DNA of 8,011 nt from an uncultured beta proteobacterium (GTDB lineage: Bacteria; Pseudomonadota; Gammaproteobacteria; Burkholderiales; Burkholderiaceae_C), in assembly GCA_903920405.1 (NCBI GenBank), contig CAIXMC010000337.1, positions 1 to 8,011 on the forward strand, written 5' to 3'. How positions within the stretch are numbered: the stretch's first letter is position 1; each line of letters opens with the position of its first letter. This document shows, in pieces, positions 6,132-8,011 of this stretch. Below the pieces are notes generated by a model. It had not been told where the DNA came from. It made no database searches and saw nothing but the letters and a program-made list of their open reading frames with translations. The translations under genes and the position numbers were made by a program.

Positions 6132-7694
6132 ATGACAACATCTGCCCTCACCCCGGACGACTACTTAAAAAAAATACTGACTGCCCGCGTTTATGACGTG
6201 GCGGTTGAGTCTGCTCTTGAAGTCGCCCAAAATTTAAGCACGCGCCTGAACAACACCGTTTTGCTCAAGCGTGAAGACCAGCAGCCGGTGCATAGCTTCA
6301 AGCTGCGAGGTGCCTACAACATGATGGCGCACTTAAACGCTACACAATTGGAAAAAGGAGTGATTTGTGCATCTGCCGGCAACCATGCGCAAGGGGTGGC
6401 ACTCAGTGCAAAACGTTTGGGTACGCGTGCGGTCATCGTCATGCCTACGACCACGCCGCTGCTCAAAGTAGATGCGGTGCGCGGCTTGGGCGGCGAGGTG
6501 GTTTTGTTTGGCGAGAGTTATTCAGACGCTTATGCCCATTCCCTTGAACTTGAAAAACAACAGGACTTGACGTTTGTTCATCCATTTGATCATCCCGATG
6601 TGATTGCTGGCCAGGGCACGATTGCGATGGAGTTATTGCGCCAGTGTCCTGGCCGACTGGATGCTGTGTTTGTCGCCATTGGTGGGGGCGGGTTGATTGC
6701 TGGGGTGGCCAATTACATCAAGGCGGTGCGGCCCGAGATCAAGGTGATTGGTGTGCAAATGAACGATTCAGATGCCTTTGTGCAGTCTGTTGAAGCCCAC
6801 GAGCGTGTCACTTTGTCGGATGTGGGTCTGTTTTCGGACGGGACTGCCGTGAAACAGGTGGGTGAAGAGACTTTTCGGGTGGGCAACGCTTTGGTTGATG
6901 GCTATGTGCGGGTGGATACCGATGAGGTCTGCGCTGCCATCAAGGATGTGTTTGTCGATACCCGAAGCATTGTGGAGCCTGCCGGTGCGCTCTCGGTGGC
7001 TGCTGTCAAACAGTATGCAGCCACACACCACACCACAGGCCAAACGTATGCCGCCATTTTGTGCGGCGCCAACATGAATTTTGATCGCTTGCGTTTTGTG
7101 GCCGAACGTGCTGAAGTGGGCGAAGAACGTGAAGCCCTGTTTGCGGTGACCATTCCTGAAGAGCGTGGCAGTTTTCGGCGGTTTTGCGAGTTGATTGGCC
7201 ATCTGCCTGCTTTTGGCGGCTTCAGTACTATCAGAAATGTCACTGAATTCAATTACCGTATCAGCGATGCCCACCATGCCCATGTTTTTGTAGGCCTGAC
7301 CACCACCGTCAAAGGCGAATCGGGTCAAATTGCTGCGCACTTGAGCCAACACAGTTTTGATGCGATCGATTTGACGCACGATGAACTGGCCAAAGAACAC
7401 ATCAGGCACATGGTGGGCGGGCATTCCGCGCTTGCAAAAGATGAGCGTTTGCTGCGATTTGTGTTTCCTGAACGCCCGGGTGCCTTGCTGAAATTTTTAA
7501 GCCTGATGCGCCCTAATTGGAACATCAGCTTGTTTCACTACCGCAACCAAGGGGCAGACTATGGCCGCATTTTGGTGGGCTTGCAAGTGCCGTTATCTGA
7601 CGATCTGGCCTTTGCCCAGTTTTTATCAACACTGGGTTACCCCTACGTTGAAGAAACTGCCAACCCCGTGTATCGCATCTTTTTGCAATCATGA
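6132..7694 (+). CDS. ilvA: Threonine ammonia-lyase, biosynthetic
   Basis: A 520-residue PLP enzyme that converts L-threonine to 2-oxobutanoate and ammonia, the first committed step to isoleucine, in the cytoplasm. The catalytic domain carries SFKLRGAYN with the PLP-binding lysine K57, SAGNHAQG (81-88) and the phosphate-binding loop GGGGLIAG (184-191). Two ACT-like regulatory domains follow, at about 334-420 and 438-518 (the latter with LLRFVFPERPGALLKFL), so this is the long, isoleucine-regulated form and not the short catabolic TdcB type. The ATG at 6132 gives the family N-terminus MTTSALTPDDYLKK. An in-frame ATG at 6093 or TTG at 6075 would add 13 or 19 unfamiliar residues. No clear Shine-Dalgarno sequence precedes any of these starts. 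The stop overlaps the following 5'-nucleotidase gene by 4 bp. Confidence 0.97.
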   Translation: MTTSALTPDDYLKKILTARVYDVAVESALEVAQNLSTRLNNTVLLKREDQQPVHSFKLRGAYNMMAHLNATQLEKGVICASAGNHAQGVALSAKRLGTRAVIVMPTTTPLLKVDAVRGLGGEVVLFGESYSDAYAHSLELEKQQDLTFVHPFDHPDVIAGQGTIAMELLRQCPGRLDAVFVAIGGGGLIAGVANYIKAVRPEIKVIGVQMNDSDAFVQSVEAHERVTLSDVGLFSDGTAVKQVGEETFRVGNALVDGYVRVDTDEVCAAIKDVFVDTRSIVEPAGALSVAAVKQYAATHHTTGQTYAAILCGANMNFDRLRFVAERAEVGEEREALFAVTIPEERGSFRRFCELIGHLPAFGGFSTIRNVTEFNYRISDAHHAHVFVGLTTTVKGESGQIAAHLSQHSFDAIDLTHDELAKEHIRHMVGGHSALAKDERLLRFVFPERPGALLKFLSLMRPNWNISLFHYRNQGADYGRILVGLQVPLSDDLAFAQFLSTLGYPYVEETANPVYRIFLQS

Positions 7695-8011
7695 GTGCCT
7701 CTCTGGACGGCAAACTGGTGGTGGCTATTTCCAGCCGTGCGCTGTTTGACTTTGAAGAAGAAAACCTGGTTTTTGAGCAAAGTGATGACCGCGCTTATAG
7801 GGCGCTGCAATTACAAAGGCTCGATATTCCCGCCAAGCCAGGGGTAGCCTTTTCATTGGTTCAAAAATTGCTGGCGTTTAACCATGCAGCCCCATCTGCA
7901 GGCGATGGCAGTCAGCCTGTGGAAGTGGTGATTTTGTCGCGCAATGACCCCGTATCAGGGATGCGGGTGTTTCGCTCTGCCCAGCACTATGGCTTGTCGA
8001 TTGAGCGTGGC
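7691..8011 (+). CDS. 5'-nucleotidase (cytosolic type, PF06189-like), 5' part
   Basis: The first 107 codons of a gene that runs off the window. The sequence matches the bacterial 5'-nucleotidase family PF06189, related to cytosolic 5'-nucleotidase I, which removes the phosphate from nucleoside monophosphates. Family features are LVVAISSRALFDFEEEN (9-25), PGVAFSLVQKLLAFN (50-64), VEVVILSRNDP (77-87) and GMRVFRSAQHYGLSI (90-104). The ATG overlaps the ilvA stop (ATGA) and has no obvious Shine-Dalgarno sequence of its own, so translation is probably coupled to ilvA. The C-terminal half, with the rest of the active site, lies beyond base 8011. No metabolic link to isoleucine synthesis is evident; the pairing is probably just an operon arrangement. 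Confidence 0.88.
   Translation, partial: MSASLDGKLVVAISSRALFDFEEENLVFEQSDDRAYRALQLQRLDIPAKPGVAFSLVQKLLAFNHAAPSAGDGSQPVEVVILSRNDPVSGMRVFRSAQHYGLSIERG

Overview
The window looks like a chromosomal segment of a betaproteobacterium, most likely a member of the Burkholderiales and perhaps Comamonadaceae. This rests on the protein style of the biosynthetic threonine ammonia-lyase (N-terminus MTTSALTPDDYLKK) and the 5'-nucleotidase that follows it, and on moderate GC content. It is an inference from memory of these families, not a search result. All well-supported genes lie on the + strand.

Left part (1-4276) is the distal end of a type I restriction-modification operon. It holds the 3' part of a COG2865-type protein (AlbA_2/HATPase_c_4-like with a C-terminal winged helix), a complete hsdR (restriction/translocase subunit) and a complete YgjP/M48-type zinc metallopeptidase gene. 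The three genes overlap by 4 bp and 1 bp, so they are probably co-transcribed and translationally coupled. hsdM and hsdS are not in the window and would be expected upstream.

Junction (4277-4351) is the most interesting site. A 70-bp palindromic repeat (20-bp arms, one mismatch) sits exactly at the start of the next gene and is flanked by the direct repeat TGAAC. The simplest reading is a small MITE/REP-like element that landed in the original ATGAAC start. The FAD oxidase now starts at a TTG with a Shine-Dalgarno sequence inside the repeat arm. The old ATG opens a 24-codon reading frame across the element, and its TGA stop overlaps the TTG (TTGA).

Right part (4348-8011) is housekeeping metabolism: a GlcD/D-lactate/D-2-hydroxyglutarate dehydrogenase-like FAD oxidase, biosynthetic threonine ammonia-lyase (ilvA), and the 5' part of a cytosolic-type 5'-nucleotidase gene that overlaps ilvA by 4 bp. 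Between the oxidase and ilvA is a 347-bp gap. It contains traces of a decayed DUF4160-like gene and a 9-bp direct repeat, and the oxidase itself ends within an 11-bp tandem duplication that supplies its stop codon.

I found no tRNA, rRNA, CRISPR array or intact transposase gene. No complete new defence system is visible. The unusual content is the element-at-the-start-codon arrangement and the gene relic.
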